A stretch of 64,000 bases of DNA from Amanita rubescens (GCA_015039365.1 WION01000269.1:1-64000); one strand, 5' to 3'. Counted from the first letter of the stretch, positions 18,584 to 29,735 are shown. Program-made: numbers and translations. The notes: generated by a model not told the origin, from the letters alone.

Positions 18584-20039
18584 CCCATATGGTTTGCTAT
18601 TCACATGGTTTACTTCAATTCATGTCTAATCTGTTCTTAATGCAGCCTCCCAGCTCTAATAAGCAATAAGACACTGCAAACCATCAGGATTACTTGAAGT
18701 TCCCAATAGGTTGAAAGGGATATGGAAAAGAAGAAGCATTGAGTGTAGTACATATGTGAGTTTACTAGTCATATTCAAATAGTAGCCATCAGAAATTATG
18801 GATTAGTTGTTGAGCAATCCTCCATGGATGCAAATATGGTGACCATGAGTTGGTCCATCACAGTGACAGTGGGTTCAACTCATCCATTCTGATTGGTCAT
18901 CCGATCAGATGTGTGGAAATAGTAGATGCCAAATGAATTAATGAGGGCAAGAGCAGCCTGTCAGGGTCTAGCATGGGTATGACCAGGTACTGACTGAGTA
19001 ATAACTGCAGGTAAATAGGTCATAGGGCCGCTGACCATACCCAACCACCCAATGGTGCTGCTTGTCTGGAATGGAAATGTCAATGACATCCACACAAATG
19101 AGTTGGTCTGGCCTTGGAACATGCCATACAAAGCAGTGACCCACACCTCACAAGTCATCAGGCAAGAGCAGATATTGGAGAAAGCCATTTTGTCAATGAG
19201 TGAGTGTGCACAAGAGAGAATTGGGGCCCTACAACCCACACAGGTGCAGTACAGGCCATCCTGCACCCAAGTTGCACATGTGGGTATGCCACAGGATGGG
19301 TTTACCCAAGCCATTGTTGCCAAAAGATGAACCAAAACTCCAGTATGATCCCAATCTTGGTAATTTTTCAGGTCCCAGTGGGAACTTGCATCTCCATTGA
19401 AACCCAATTGAAACATGTACACAAATGAAGGACTGGTTTACCTACATAACAAGTGCAGTCATGCATGAGTAACATAAATATCCATGAGTGTAAATATATG
19501 ATAAAAGAGACTCCATTTTATGTTTGGAGAAAATTGAACTTCATTTGTGGGAGAATGGCTATGTTACAATTGTGCTATGCCCTATATTTTTCTGTACATA
19601 CCCCAGACCTACCCACATTTTACTCAAACATTCTCATATGTTCTATGGTGCATTTTACCACATGCAAACCATTTTCACATGTTAATCATTTTCACATGCC
19701 TACTATTATCAAATGTTAACCATATTCACATGTTACTTATTCTATGATTAACTTGTACTATAAAAACCCCTAATATACCACTAGACCTCAGTCTAGTTTT
19801 AACAGTCAAACTGTCTCATTATCACCTAAGATTCCTTGAGGACTTATCCAATAACACTCTCATACTTTGTTTGCCATAACTCCCTTGAGGAACCTACAGT
19901 ACCTATTGACCTTGAGTCAATAGTTTGCAAATGAACATAACAATCATGGTATATATATATACTACCAAGTCCATACTAAACATAGGTACAATGAAACAGC
20001 AGTGAGTCATAATGGAGTCTTAAGTGTATCATAGTGATA
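18584..20039. other. AT-rich spacer between the two convergent NLR-like genes
   Basis: About 1.45 kb holds both 3' ends. Open frames of up to 153 codons occur on both strands around 18960-19420, but they are mutual shadows with no recognised domain. CpG is nearly absent: I count two. A TATATATATA run occurs near 19950. No gene is called. Confidence 0.5.
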
Positions 20040-22865
20040 TTATAGTAACAAGGTGAGCATAAAGATGAGTACAAAAGAAAACAAGCCATGTGCATAATGA
20101 TAACATGCAAGTAGGCAAATAAGAATCATAAGACAACCAATGAAACATATGTATAACACATACAATTGAATTTTCTGCTTTGTCTTGAGAACATTGTCCA
20201 GTACTTGCTTGTTACTGCATGTACTCTCATGTTGAGATCCCATAACTTTTTCCATGGTCTGGACTACATGAGATAATAAAGACTCTGCCTCATCAAGCTT
20301 CATCTGACTTTGATATGTCAAGGCCAAATTGGCCATAGCTGTAAGGGTGTCTGGATGTTCTGACCCATCCTTTGCTTTCCTTGCATGCATAACTTCTATC
20401 TGCAGGGTCTTTGCTTCATCCCACCTCCCCTGTTTCCCATATGTTAATGCCAAATTATTCATGACAGTGAGAGTTTCTGGATGGTTGGTCCCAGCTTTGC
20501 TTTCATTGTGTTCATCACTTCTACCTGCAGCTTCTCTGCCTCATTCCACCTTCCCTGAGACTTGTATGTCAATGCCAAATTGTTCATGGTACTGAGAGTG
20601 CCTGGATGGTCTAATCCCAACTTTACTTTTTGTTTATTCATCACTTCTACCTGCAGCTTCTCTGCCTCATCCCACCTTCCCTTATTCCAGAATGCTAATG
20701 CCAAACCATTCATGCTAGTGAGAGTGTCTGGATGGTCTGATCCTAGCTTTACTTTCCGTATCTTCATCACTTCTACCTGCAGCTTCTCTGCCTCATCCCA
20801 CCTGTCCTGATTCTGGTATAACAATGCCAAATTGGTCAAGGTAATGAGAGTGTTTGGATGGTCTGACCCCAGCTTTGATTTTTGTATATTCACCACTTCT
20901 ACCAGCAGTGTTTCTGCCTCATCCCATCTTCCCTGATTCTGGTATACTATGGCCACATTGTTCATGCTAGTGGGAGTGTTTGGATGGTCTAATCCCAACT
21001 TTACTTTATGTGTATTCATCACTTGTACCAGCAGTTTCTCTGCCTCATCCCATCTTCCCTGAGCACAGTGTACTGCTGCCAGACTGTTCATGGTACCCAA
21101 ACTCATCATGATAGTGAAAATGTCTGCATGGTCTGATTCCAGATTCACTTTCTCTGCATTTTTCACCTTCATCTGCAGCTTCTCTGCATCATCCAACCTT
21201 CCCTGATACCTGTATGTTAATGCTAAATTGGTCATAGCAGAAACAGTGGCTGGATGGTCTGATCCAAATATTGCCTTCCTCCCATTAACTGCTGCATTTA
21301 AAACTTCCTCTCGTTCATCCCAGCTTCCAATGTGGTGAAATACAAGTTGAAAAGTGTCATATTCATGAACAAAATATTCCTCTTGCAATCCTAATTCTTG
21401 CCCATGCAAAAGGTTTGACCTAATGTGTGGTGCAAGTAGTCTACAGAATGCATAATTATCAGTTTCCCAGTCCAGAACCACTGAACAAGACAATAGAACT
21501 CGTGCCCTGTGATAGTGGTTGCTAACCTCTGTTTGTGAAATGCAGCTCCTGCTCCAGGAATTTACTAACAGGTGCATTGAATAAAGATGATTCACAACAC
21601 TGATTAATGAAAATGAAAGCAAAACTTTTATCCCAGACAAAAAGTGCATTCTGTCCCATTTGCCATCTTCATCTATAAACAAGGTCTGATGATTCAATAG
21701 TGTCAATGGAAAATGAATATATGACATATTCAGATTGTCATTGATGTAATTCTCTGCAGCATTTTTAAATAGCTCCTCAGGTATATTTTCATGATTTAGG
21801 AAGGCAAAAATCCTTAACAACCTGATTGCAGTTTGTGCTGCCTCAGCATCTTCTCCATGTACTTTTAGTGTCATTTTCTCAATTTGTTGAAGTGAAATAT
21901 CCCATGTCCCATATGCAGATCTCCCATAACCAGATGCTCCCTTGAACTCTTTCCTTGATATTAGCTTATGTTTATTTTCTTGGTATAACTCAAGATAACC
22001 ATCAATGCCACACCCAGATGTCTGGATGAATGCTCCTGCTTGGTCAAGGGCAAGTGGGATTCCACCCAATTCCAACACCATCTTTTTGGCCACATTTCTA
22101 ACATCATCACATGTCCCATCCAGCATGGCAGACTTCAAAAACAAAGTAACAGCCTCTTCCTCTTCCATAACAAGAACATCTACTGAACTGCATGCAACTC
22201 TTCTCAATTCCCCATTCCTACTTGTAATCAAGATGTTTCCTTCCCCTCCTGGTGGGAGGAACTTCTCAACCACTGAATAACTACCATCTGCATTGTCATA
22301 TATGATCAGCCATTTTGGCATTTGAGATATCCACTGAAGAACAAGCCCAGGTGAGTGCATCACTTCCTTTGGGGCATTTTTAGCCTTAGCAATCTGCATT
22401 AGCCCAATTTTAATAGTAGCCTCTGATGAAGCATCTAGCCAATGTATGTCAGAAAACCTTGAATATTATGTCAATCACCTTCTCAATATTGTATGGTGAT
22501 ATACTCACAACCCAGGATTTTGTTCAAGGAATTTCAGGCAAATCTGAGTCTTTCCAATACCTCCCAGACCATACAAGAGAAATGATTTTCTCTCCCCTTC
22601 AATATGGCAACTAAAATAATCCTTCAACCTTTGCAAGTATCTGTCTCTACCAACAAAGAAAATGCTGGAATGCTTCAAGGGTGGCAAAGGTGGTAAAGAA
22701 CTCTGAACATCAGCTGGATGAATGTGAATCTAAGAGTTACAATTTTCAATATCCTTATAATGAACAATACTTGAATACAACAACCTCTGTGAATTGGACA
22801 TTTGTCATAGAGAAGTCATGGGCCCCATGGAAAAATGAATTGGGGGGTTGAGGAGGATCTGACAT
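20040..22865 (-). CDS. NLR-like NB-ARC/TPR protein 2 (one frameshift, C-terminal hydrophobic segments)
   Basis: This is the tail-to-tail paralogue of the gene at 16302. Exon 1 (22785-22865) encodes MSDPPQPPN...QFTE, exon 2 (22509-22729) the P-loop GLGGIGKTQ, and exon 3 runs from 22457. Introns are 55 and 51 nt and match the paralogue's positions. The NB-ARC-like region has WLIIYDNADG, ITSRN and GIPLALDQAGAFI. At least eight TPRs of about 42 residues follow. Near 20481-20497 one base is missing (within L-G-P-T), which shifts the frame; the next frame resumes with HPETLTVMNNLALTYG, two further TPRs and two hydrophobic segments (about LYVLYICFIGCLMILICLL and FSFVLIFMLTLLL) before the stop. If the shift is real the protein ends at 20459. 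The hydrophobic tail would anchor the full-length form in a membrane (inference). Confidence 0.78.
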
Positions 22866-23794
22866 GCTGGAGCCTAGATATAGCATAACAGAGATGTTGG
22901 CACAAGTAAAAATCACCTGATATTGCCTGTTAGCCTGGATACGTTGCGGGTACACTGCCCAGACTGATAGAGGCATGAACTTGTCAATATTCGGCCCATT
23001 GTGGCTTGCACGGAGCTTACCTAGTTGCTCAATAGCCGAGGTGATGATCGTGGGTCAAGGGCAAAGAATAGATGTCACGCATGTCACAGTGGAACTATGT
23101 GGTTGCAAAGTCCGACGTGAACCGCAGCCCGCTTCGCGTGGCACGGTCTTTTCATAAGGTGTACTGATCATGATTCATGGGCGCTGACAGACGATGTGAC
23201 TCGGATTGTTCTACTGGCGCCGCTGAGGTGACTGCACCCAACAAAATCGTGGTGGACATTGCGATGGTCGTGATCCATGATGGGATGAGATCAAACTTGA
23301 ACGATTCCGATCTTCATTCCAAGTCAAGCCTCTCGTTATACTAACCAGTCAATGTATGCATCTAATTAACTATTATATATTTCACCTCATGTTGCTATCC
23401 TTGCCTGAGGGCTTTGTTGTTGCAAGCTTGCCGGTCGGGGACAAGTCGGGGACGAGCTTCTCGCTAACCCCATCATCAGTTCATCCCACTTCCACCCGAC
23501 TCGTTATTATCCGCGTTCCTTTACGTCGATGAGCTTTGAATCGCCGTGTCACTGCCACCTACCGTCAGCCACTCTGCACAATCCACAAATCCAAGCTCCA
23601 ATTCACGCAATCTCCGGAACACGTACTGTGACTACTGATGACAGGGCATACTAGATTCATGAAAAAGAAGAGGATGAATTTGAATCCGATAGTACAATGC
23701 TACAACAACAATAGATATAACTGTTAAATGTTAAGTAAACCTATTCATCGCAATGCATCAACTGTCCAAGGCACGTCAGCCAACCTAAAAAAAA
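22866..23794. other. Intergenic region right of the NLR block
   Basis: No gene is recognised in about 930 bases. CpG returns abruptly from about 22936. It should hold the promoter of the minus-strand NLR gene. Confidence 0.45.
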
Positions 23795-24075
23795 TGGAGT
23801 TTGCGACCCGGGCAATGTTCTTATTATCCAGCGAGGCATCCGCTTCGTTCAGCATGAAGAAAGGAGCAAGTCGATAACTGCATACACCTTTGAGAGCGAA
23901 TACAACAAGAATGAATGACGCGAGTCTACCTACGAATGGCAAAGACCAATGCCAGCGCGGCGACCGTCTTTTCCCTGCCAGACAACTGTTCCATGGAGTC
24001 TCTGAACCGCTTCATAGAATGCATCGCATCGCCGAGATACGGTTCCTGTGTAGGCTTGGTCAGGCCCAATTCACA
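23795..24075 (-). pseudogene. Cohesin subunit SMC1 fragment (C-terminal ATPase lobe)
   Basis: SMC1 is a core cohesin ATPase and normally single copy. The minus strand encodes a short piece of its C-terminal head: E-E/Q-P-Y-L-G-D, MKRFRDSMEQLSGREKTVAA and, after a probable intron, YRLAPFFMLNEADASLDNKN. Two key sites are altered compared with the family: the ABC signature LSGGEK reads LSGREK, and the Walker B L-D-E reads L-N-E. Nothing else of the 1,200-residue protein is seen nearby. It is a dead fragment; the retained intron points to DNA-level duplication. Confidence 0.72.
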
Positions 24076-25821
24076 TCTACCGCATGTTAGAACTGCCCAT
24101 AAGGTCGCGACGTGACGTACCTCCGCTTCTAAGCTCGTTTAACTGATCACGCGCTCATCTTCATTGATCCGTGCTTCCACAGACTCAGACAACAAATTGT
24201 TCACCCCAATCACTGGTGCTGCATGCAAGGGTGGAAAACGACCGAGTGCTCCCTCCACCTCACCGTAAGGGCCTGCGCCAACTACAGGCTACGATGCATG
24301 GTAGAGCTCAACGGAATCCTCATGCGCGAATTTCGTTAGGAACGCTCGGACCATTGTGCGGACGCTTCAAGTCGATTCAAGTTGGACATAGGTGCTGTCC
24401 TGCTCCGCATCTTCCATCCGCAAGCTCAGTGAAGTAGGCCCGTCTTCTCTCCCATTTACCCCTCACTCACTCCCTATATAGCAAAGACGACCTCACATAT
24501 TATATCACCTTCCATCCGTTTGCGCCTCAAGGAGTCACTGGCTTATACCAGGGACTGACCACGCCATCCATCATAGGACATCCCGATGCGCTGGAGAGAC
24601 GATGGACCGGGTGATGAGATTCTGGGACGCTGAATCTCGCATTTGCTTTGGGAATATCCTGTTTTGACCCGATCGTAACAGGATTCTTTCTGCACAATAG
24701 CGAGCGCGATTCGAATTCTCAGTATGCAAGACTTGGTGCTCTGAACGGATCAACGTGGATCCGGTCGTCAAAGGTGCGTTAGTCGAATCGGTTCACGATT
24801 TGCCAATGGCTCATGATATCCCTCCAAACATTTCCTCTCTTCAACAGCTGCCGTGAAGTTGGTTTCTGTATTGCGGGATGGCTTCATCTACTCGATAAGG
24901 AAAAGTCGTCGCATATAAAAACCTGTAGCATAGATATTGGGTAACTACACATTATGCAACCTCCCAATGCCAACCCGGCCCAATCGGACCTCCCCACCCG
25001 ACATCAATCGTAGTATTAACGAACAAAAAGATACTTACTGCCCTGCACCAGCCCACATACCCACGAACCCGGCCGCTGATCCAATTGATCTAATCTGGAC
25101 GCCATTCACGACCCACTCTGGGTCATCTTGTTCAACATAGCTCGACGTCTGCTTTTATATTAACAAACAAATAAGAGGAAACGCGACACTCATCACCGGT
25201 CATAGTTCCCCAATATGCGTAGAATAGCCAGGTGGCTTCGTTGATGTCTTCGTTGCCTGTTGATCGGCCAGTACTTGACTGCAAAAGCGGTGGTTAGAAG
25301 TTCTGCCTCTCATTCTGCTTAATATGGTGGTACTTGCGTGCACGCGTCAGTTGTGCGAATCAGAGAATAGGAGAGAACACGCGCGCAACAAATCTTGATA
25401 ATCCTTCCAACATACAACGCGCCTCGATTCGCCTTCTACCCCTGCCCAATCCTGGCATCCGTCCACTACGCCCGCGTCGTCGGCATTTGGCCATCCCCGA
25501 TGAGCTCTCAACGCCTCCCATCGTTCCTTGATCATCTTCGACCCAACGACGCGTGTTTCGAATTGAACGGACCATTCTCACGCCCCTATATCAGTTTAGA
25601 TTACAAATATTTCTTTTTGGCACGACATCAACGCATCGAACAATCCAATCAGCCAATAAAAGTGTCAACCTGTGTCAACGCGCGGGAATGCGCGAAATAG
25701 ACTTTGTTCACCGATCAGAGTGGCCCTGGATATGTAACCCGTGGTTGTTCGTGGAGAAGCAATATGGGGTGATTTCTTGGAGGGTGTTGATCCGACCTTG
25801 AGGTGTAACAAATGGTATTGT
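24076..25821. other. Region with possible decayed coding segments, no clear gene
   Basis: Minus-strand stretches with protein-like composition occur at about 25380-25535 (an ATG opening M-I-K-E-R-W-E-A-L-R-A-H), 25190-25265 (ending W-L-F-Y-A-Y-W-G-T-M-T-G-D-E) and 25039-25148 (P-E-W-V-V-N-G...). They are bounded by plausible splice sites, but I could not join them in one frame and do not recognise the family. They may be the remains of one gene. Nothing is seen at 24440-24900. Confidence 0.3.
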
Positions 25822-26765
25822 TGGATGACGTTGATGCTAAAGTGGCGGAAAACGGCGGCGGGAGAGCCGGTAGGATGAGAAGGGAGCGGATGAGAGTTTT
25901 AGTCATATTGAACGCGAGGATTGCCGTTGCACGTACCTTTCCACCTTTTGCCAGTTCTGCGCACTGAGCTTCGGGCTCGGAAGGTGCCTAGATCGACATG
26001 AGAGCGAAAAATGTTTGACCGAATGAAAAGCACAATGACGACAGGGATTCCCATTAATGCAAGTAGTTTTCGACACTCTTCATTATGCTGGCTCGTCACC
26101 TTGGCCGTCCGTCTTGAAAACCTGTAGATGTCCTCGGCTGTCTCGGTTTCTTTCGCTTCTTCGCCCTCTTCCTTCGCCTCTTTCTGCCTTTCGAACCGTA
26201 TTGAGAGCTAGGAGACGCGACGCACGTCAGAGTTTGCTACTATAGGAAAACCAGACATAAACTCACCACTCCCTTCTTCAACTCTGGTGGTTCCGTCAGA
26301 CATATACGCCGGCTTGATCCCGTTTTCAACGATTCTGGTTGCTCTGTAGAAGAACCCCATCAGATAACTGGTGGTTTCTCCAGCTTCGTTGGTGAGCAAC
26401 TCACCGTCCTTCTGGCGCACGGCGATGAGGAATTGGTAGATTGACATGGAAGCATCTATTGCAACTTTGCGACACAAGAGCATCTTCGATTCTTGATGTC
26501 ATGTTCCCTAATGCAGGCTGGTGCATGCTAGTGTTCCATTGCGCCGGCGTTGGGAGTCGTTGGTGTCAAGCTTGACGATGATGAGGTCAACGCGATTCGG
26601 GAGGCTGTGCTACAAAAGCGAAGTATTAAATGGGTTAAAAAAAAGCTTGACACCACGAAGTTAGACCAGAACTTACACGTTCCCATCCTCCAAGAACACC
26701 TCCAACATCAACAAGCCAAGCTCTGGCGGCAGCTTCTCAACATTGTTGCCCCTGATATCCAGTTC
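25822..26765. repeat. Segmental duplication, copy 2 (FEN1 + LRR relics)
   Basis: This is the better-preserved counterpart of 5902-6790, in direct orientation about 20 kb away. The right end abuts the start of the HNH gene. The intron in the FEN1 part is kept in both copies. Confidence 0.7.
25938..26535 (-). pseudogene. Flap endonuclease FEN1/RAD27 fragment, copy 2
   Basis: The order on the minus strand is [13 protein letters not shown], then in another frame [20 protein letters not shown] (with the first catalytic Asp), [21 protein letters not shown], and YMSDGT where the family has YVFDGK. Next come a GTGAGT...CTAG intron, [33 protein letters not shown], a second intron, and [16 protein letters not shown]. 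Sequence stops matching after that donor. The first exon, the remaining nuclease core and the C-terminus are absent. At least one frame break is present, so it is a pseudogene despite good local similarity. Confidence 0.78.
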
Positions 26766-26775
26766 GTCAGAGCAC
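26640..26775 (-). pseudogene. Leucine-rich-repeat protein fragment, copy 2
   Basis: The minus strand reads ELDIRGNNVEKLPPELGLLM, then L-E-V-F-L-E-D-G-N-V ending at a GTAAGT donor, the typical last repeat of an LRRC40-like LRR protein. The rest of the gene is missing. It lies just upstream of the HNH start and only makes that gene look longer at its 5' end. Confidence 0.5.
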
Positions 26776-26819
26776 GCAAATGTGACGTCACGACGGTGCT
26801 GGTGATGTGCCCTCAGCCT

Positions 26820-28182
26820 ATGGACGTGAACATCGATGTTCCCGAAGGTTATGTTGCGTTGGTCCTCCTGCGGGAGGAAAATACGAATTCGGCCTTCCAT
26901 CTGCAGATCCCTTTGGATATCATCAATGGTTTATGTTTGAGGCCCCTCAAGTATCTCCGCTTCCTTGGTTGGTGCATCCTCGGCGCTGAAGGCGTACTGG
27001 CTCTTGAATTCAATGGTGATGAGATTGATACCTACGAAGACGCCGACATCAATCTGGACCAGGATATATATTACTATGTTCTAGATGATATGCTGGGTAT
27101 GGATGCCAACTATCATGAATGCAGGACACTTACGGCATGCTATCGGTTCAACAAAGATCCCGCCCGTGTTATCGACCTCGAGGTCATTAAGGCCGAGACG
27201 AACGTGCCTTCAGAAACTACGGCGACGCGTGACGACTTTCGTACCCGTTTGCTAGAGCGTGATGTTTGTTGCGTGTGGTCAGGGCTTACCTGTGGAGCTG
27301 GTTTACATATCATTCCATTTAAGCAGGGTCACGATGTGCGTTCCGTAATCTTCTGCTCGGAATATGTCTCATCGTCTCCGTTCCTTCGGCTAATATTTCA
27401 GTGACTTCGCCTGATCATAGCGAATCGACCAAAATACAGAGAGAGAGTGGCGGCACTGAATAATATTAATGATATTCGCAATGGCGTCTTTGCAAACCTG
27501 ATCATACATCAAAGGTTCGATGAACGCTCCGTAGCCGTTCTCAAAGTTTGTCACATTTGTCCACCTGTTTGTCTTGTTTGATTCATATGTCGCCACCAAT
27601 TCTCTCAGACTCCAAACCATATTCTTCGAACCGATGACATTCCTCCACGCGCCAACCGAAGATTTACTTCGGAAGATGTCAGTTATCCGACTGGTAGCCG
27701 TTACAGTCTGCAATGGCTGGAACCCTCGGACGAAGCCGAGAGCTCCATTTTTCTAAACAATACCGATGCCGCTTTCAGGAACCTTCCTGGGGAGCGGAAA
27801 CCGTCGGCCCTTTTACTACACTACAACTACGGTGCTGCAGCCGTCAAAAAATGGGGGCGTGGCAAGGACGTCCTTCAGAGACTTGCCAACCCTCCTCGTC
27901 CACAGGTGCCGGTCTCAGCACCAGCAGGACCATCAAGAGCTGTACACGACAGGGCTGCCACTGTTAGGAAGCTCGAGGCAACCAGACTTCGTGGCCGGAG
28001 CCGGAGCAAGGGGGGTGATGGAATCAGATGGCCAGCCTGAGGCAGTGTGGGATGAGGACGATATAATGTTATTCAATTGGGCAAATACGCGAGCTGCTAA
28101 AGACCGGCATCTCAAGAAAGCCGGCGAAGACAGTCGTCGTATTGAGCGGTGGAGGGGAGGCGTGCCTCAAGGTTTGGCCTGA
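26820..28182 (+). CDS. HNH-endonuclease-domain protein (damaged)
   Basis: Agaricomycetes carry many such HNH proteins of unknown role. The ATG at 26820 (or 26805) opens M-D-V-N-I-D-V; the open frame further upstream lies over the LRR relic and lacks an ATG. Exon 1 encodes VALVLL, RPLKYLRFLGW and the HNH core: F-R-T-R-L-L-E-R-D-V-C-C-V-W-S-G, then GAGLHIIPF. The donor at 27336 (GAT/GTGCGT) joins 27402, where the first codon is TGA; the family normally has Trp here (D-W-L-R-L-I). Beyond it the frame reads NINDIRNGVFA, VAVLK, an intron at 27546-27608, and a C-terminal region. A second break lies at a G6 run (28010-28015), after which the acidic W-D-E-D-D-I-M-L-F end is in another frame. It is probably a pseudogene. 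Confidence 0.65.
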
Positions 28183-28552
28183 ATGTTTACATCGTAATTA
28201 CCTTAGATTACCTTAGACATAGATTATACTCGTGAAGGAGAACGTAAACCCCGTGTTATATACGCTGAATACGCTAAAATACAGCTCAGGTCCCTACTAA
28301 AAGATGATCTCGCCAGCCTGAGAGTGAAAAAAATAGAAGGAAAATGAGAAGGAACGAAAACATGTGTCAGACGGTCGAAGTAGGTAATGTAAGCGAGTAG
28401 GTAGGACGAAAGAATTGAAAGGCTGCACGACAAGATGTTCTAACTCTGTTGTGACGCACCTATTCTGCGCAAAGTGTGCTTGGTTCTGGTCGATTGAGAC
28501 AGTGAGACGAACCTCAAAGTAGCCTCATAAATTCCTTTTGCAAGAAACTCCT
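28183..28552. other. Convergent 3' intergenic interval
   Basis: About 370 bases lie between the end of the HNH gene and the stop of the minus-strand small gene. No coding signal is recognised. Confidence 0.4.
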
Positions 28553-29202
28553 TCACAGAACCCTATTCTCGTCTTCGTCGAAAAGTTCATACTGTCCATT
28601 GGTGAACCGCACAGCATAATGTTTCTCGACGAAGCCTATCAGGATAGGACCCCTTGTTAAGACCTTCCCTTCAGCTTCATTCGCATATGCGGCGCCACCT
28701 GCATGAAAAATGGGTTGGTATCCTTGGAAGGTGTAATTGGGATCAAACAGAAACGGAGCACCAGGAAGATCTCTCCGACAAGAGCGTTCAATAGACTGGG
28801 GCCTGGTCGGCTTTAACTGAGGGTGTATAAAGACGTACCAGCATGTGCCGTATTCATCAACGAACTAGCTGCTCCAAACCCACTCACAGCTTTCGCCATC
28901 CCGAATAAGCCGCCACCCCAAGCGCCAAGGGCGGACGTAGTTCCTACCAGGACACTGGCTGTGCCGGCCGCGCAAGCTCCTGCGATCGTGCCTGCAGCCG
29001 CCAGGGACGCCTCCAACGAGTACTGATTTACAGGTCCATGGTCTATGCGAGCCTCGAAGGATGGGTACGCAAACGACGCCATGTCGTGGGGACCCCAGGT
29101 AGCGCCCGGCGCCAAGCTGTTATTAAATGCGACTGGTGCCGTGAACCAGATCGCGACATTCAACACCTCTTTTGTGTCGTTTCGGACGAAGATGTGCGGC
29201 AT
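28553..29202 (-). CDS. Small uncharacterised protein with Gly/Ala-rich hydrophobic centre
   Basis: I do not recognise a named domain. Exon 1 (from 29202) encodes a polar, beta-like N-terminus (M-P-H-I-F-V-R-N-D-T...W-F-T-A-P-V), an 'A-P-G-A-T-W-G-P-H-D' turn, then about 50 residues rich in Gly, Ala and Ser (A-A-G-T-I-A-G-A-C-A-A-G-T-A-S-V-L-V and onward) with i,i+4 small residues, like a glycine zipper. A downstream exon, ending at 28553, encodes P-I-L-I-G-F-V-E-K-H-Y-A-V-R-F-T and an acidic end E-D-E-N-R-V-L. A GTACGT donor sits near 28840, but no acceptor joins the two frames cleanly, so a frameshift or a missed exon is possible. The architecture resembles many lineage-specific agaricomycete proteins of unknown role. 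No signal peptide is seen. Confidence 0.5.
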
Positions 29203-29729
29203 GATGATGCCTGAGATGGATGATTACCTTGAGGGTCCCTGTTCACGTCACGCGTCACATCCAACATGGCACCCAAATTGACGGTCCAATCCTGTCGGCG
29301 TTCTTGTATATATTGAAACCGGTACTGTTGCCGAAGCCTGAGGATGATGCTCACTCATGTAAAAATTGCATCGTTACAACCGTGCGTCCTGCCTTTTTGT
29401 TTTCGGCGTAATATGGGGCTGACCGTTTTTCTGTAGCTATGGAACGAACGCATGTGTGTTATTAATATATTATGGTCTCAGAAAGGCCCACAAACCTAGC
29501 AGCACAACCGATTGATCTTTATGCACGGTGGGAAAAGTCATTCGGATAACGTTCCGCGCATTTACATCACGTTGATGACGCGTTACTGTCGCGGGTAAAG
29601 TTTCACTGGCCACTGGCAGACGTGTGGGGTGACGCGTATCTACGGCTGTTTTGTCAGCTGCTTGAGTTGCGTAATGAAAGCTAGAATCGTCTTCATCATC
29701 GCCATCTGCCGACTACAACAAGCCGCCAC
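29203..29729. other. Divergent region upstream of AKR2
   Basis: From about 29370 (TTACAACCGTGCGTCCTGCC) this interval is homologous to the AKR1 upstream region from about 3498. The duplication therefore includes about 400 bases of promoter. Confidence 0.6.
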
Positions 29730-29735
29730 TATAAA
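29730..29735 (+). promoter_or_regulatory. TATA box of AKR2
   Basis: TATAAA is conserved with AKR1 (3812) and lies 64 bases before the ATG. The longer spacing comes from extra bases (including CGAACAGATCACAA) between it and the ATG. Confidence 0.55.

Noticed and set aside
18961..19422. 153-codon minus-strand gene between the NLR-like genes
   Set aside because: Open frames overlap on both strands, no domain is seen, and CpG-poor, stop-poor sequence makes chance frames likely.
26550..26819. N-terminal extension of the HNH protein
   Set aside because: The upstream frame starts without an ATG and lies on the antisense of a duplicated LRR relic that also occurs at 6.7 kb without the HNH gene.
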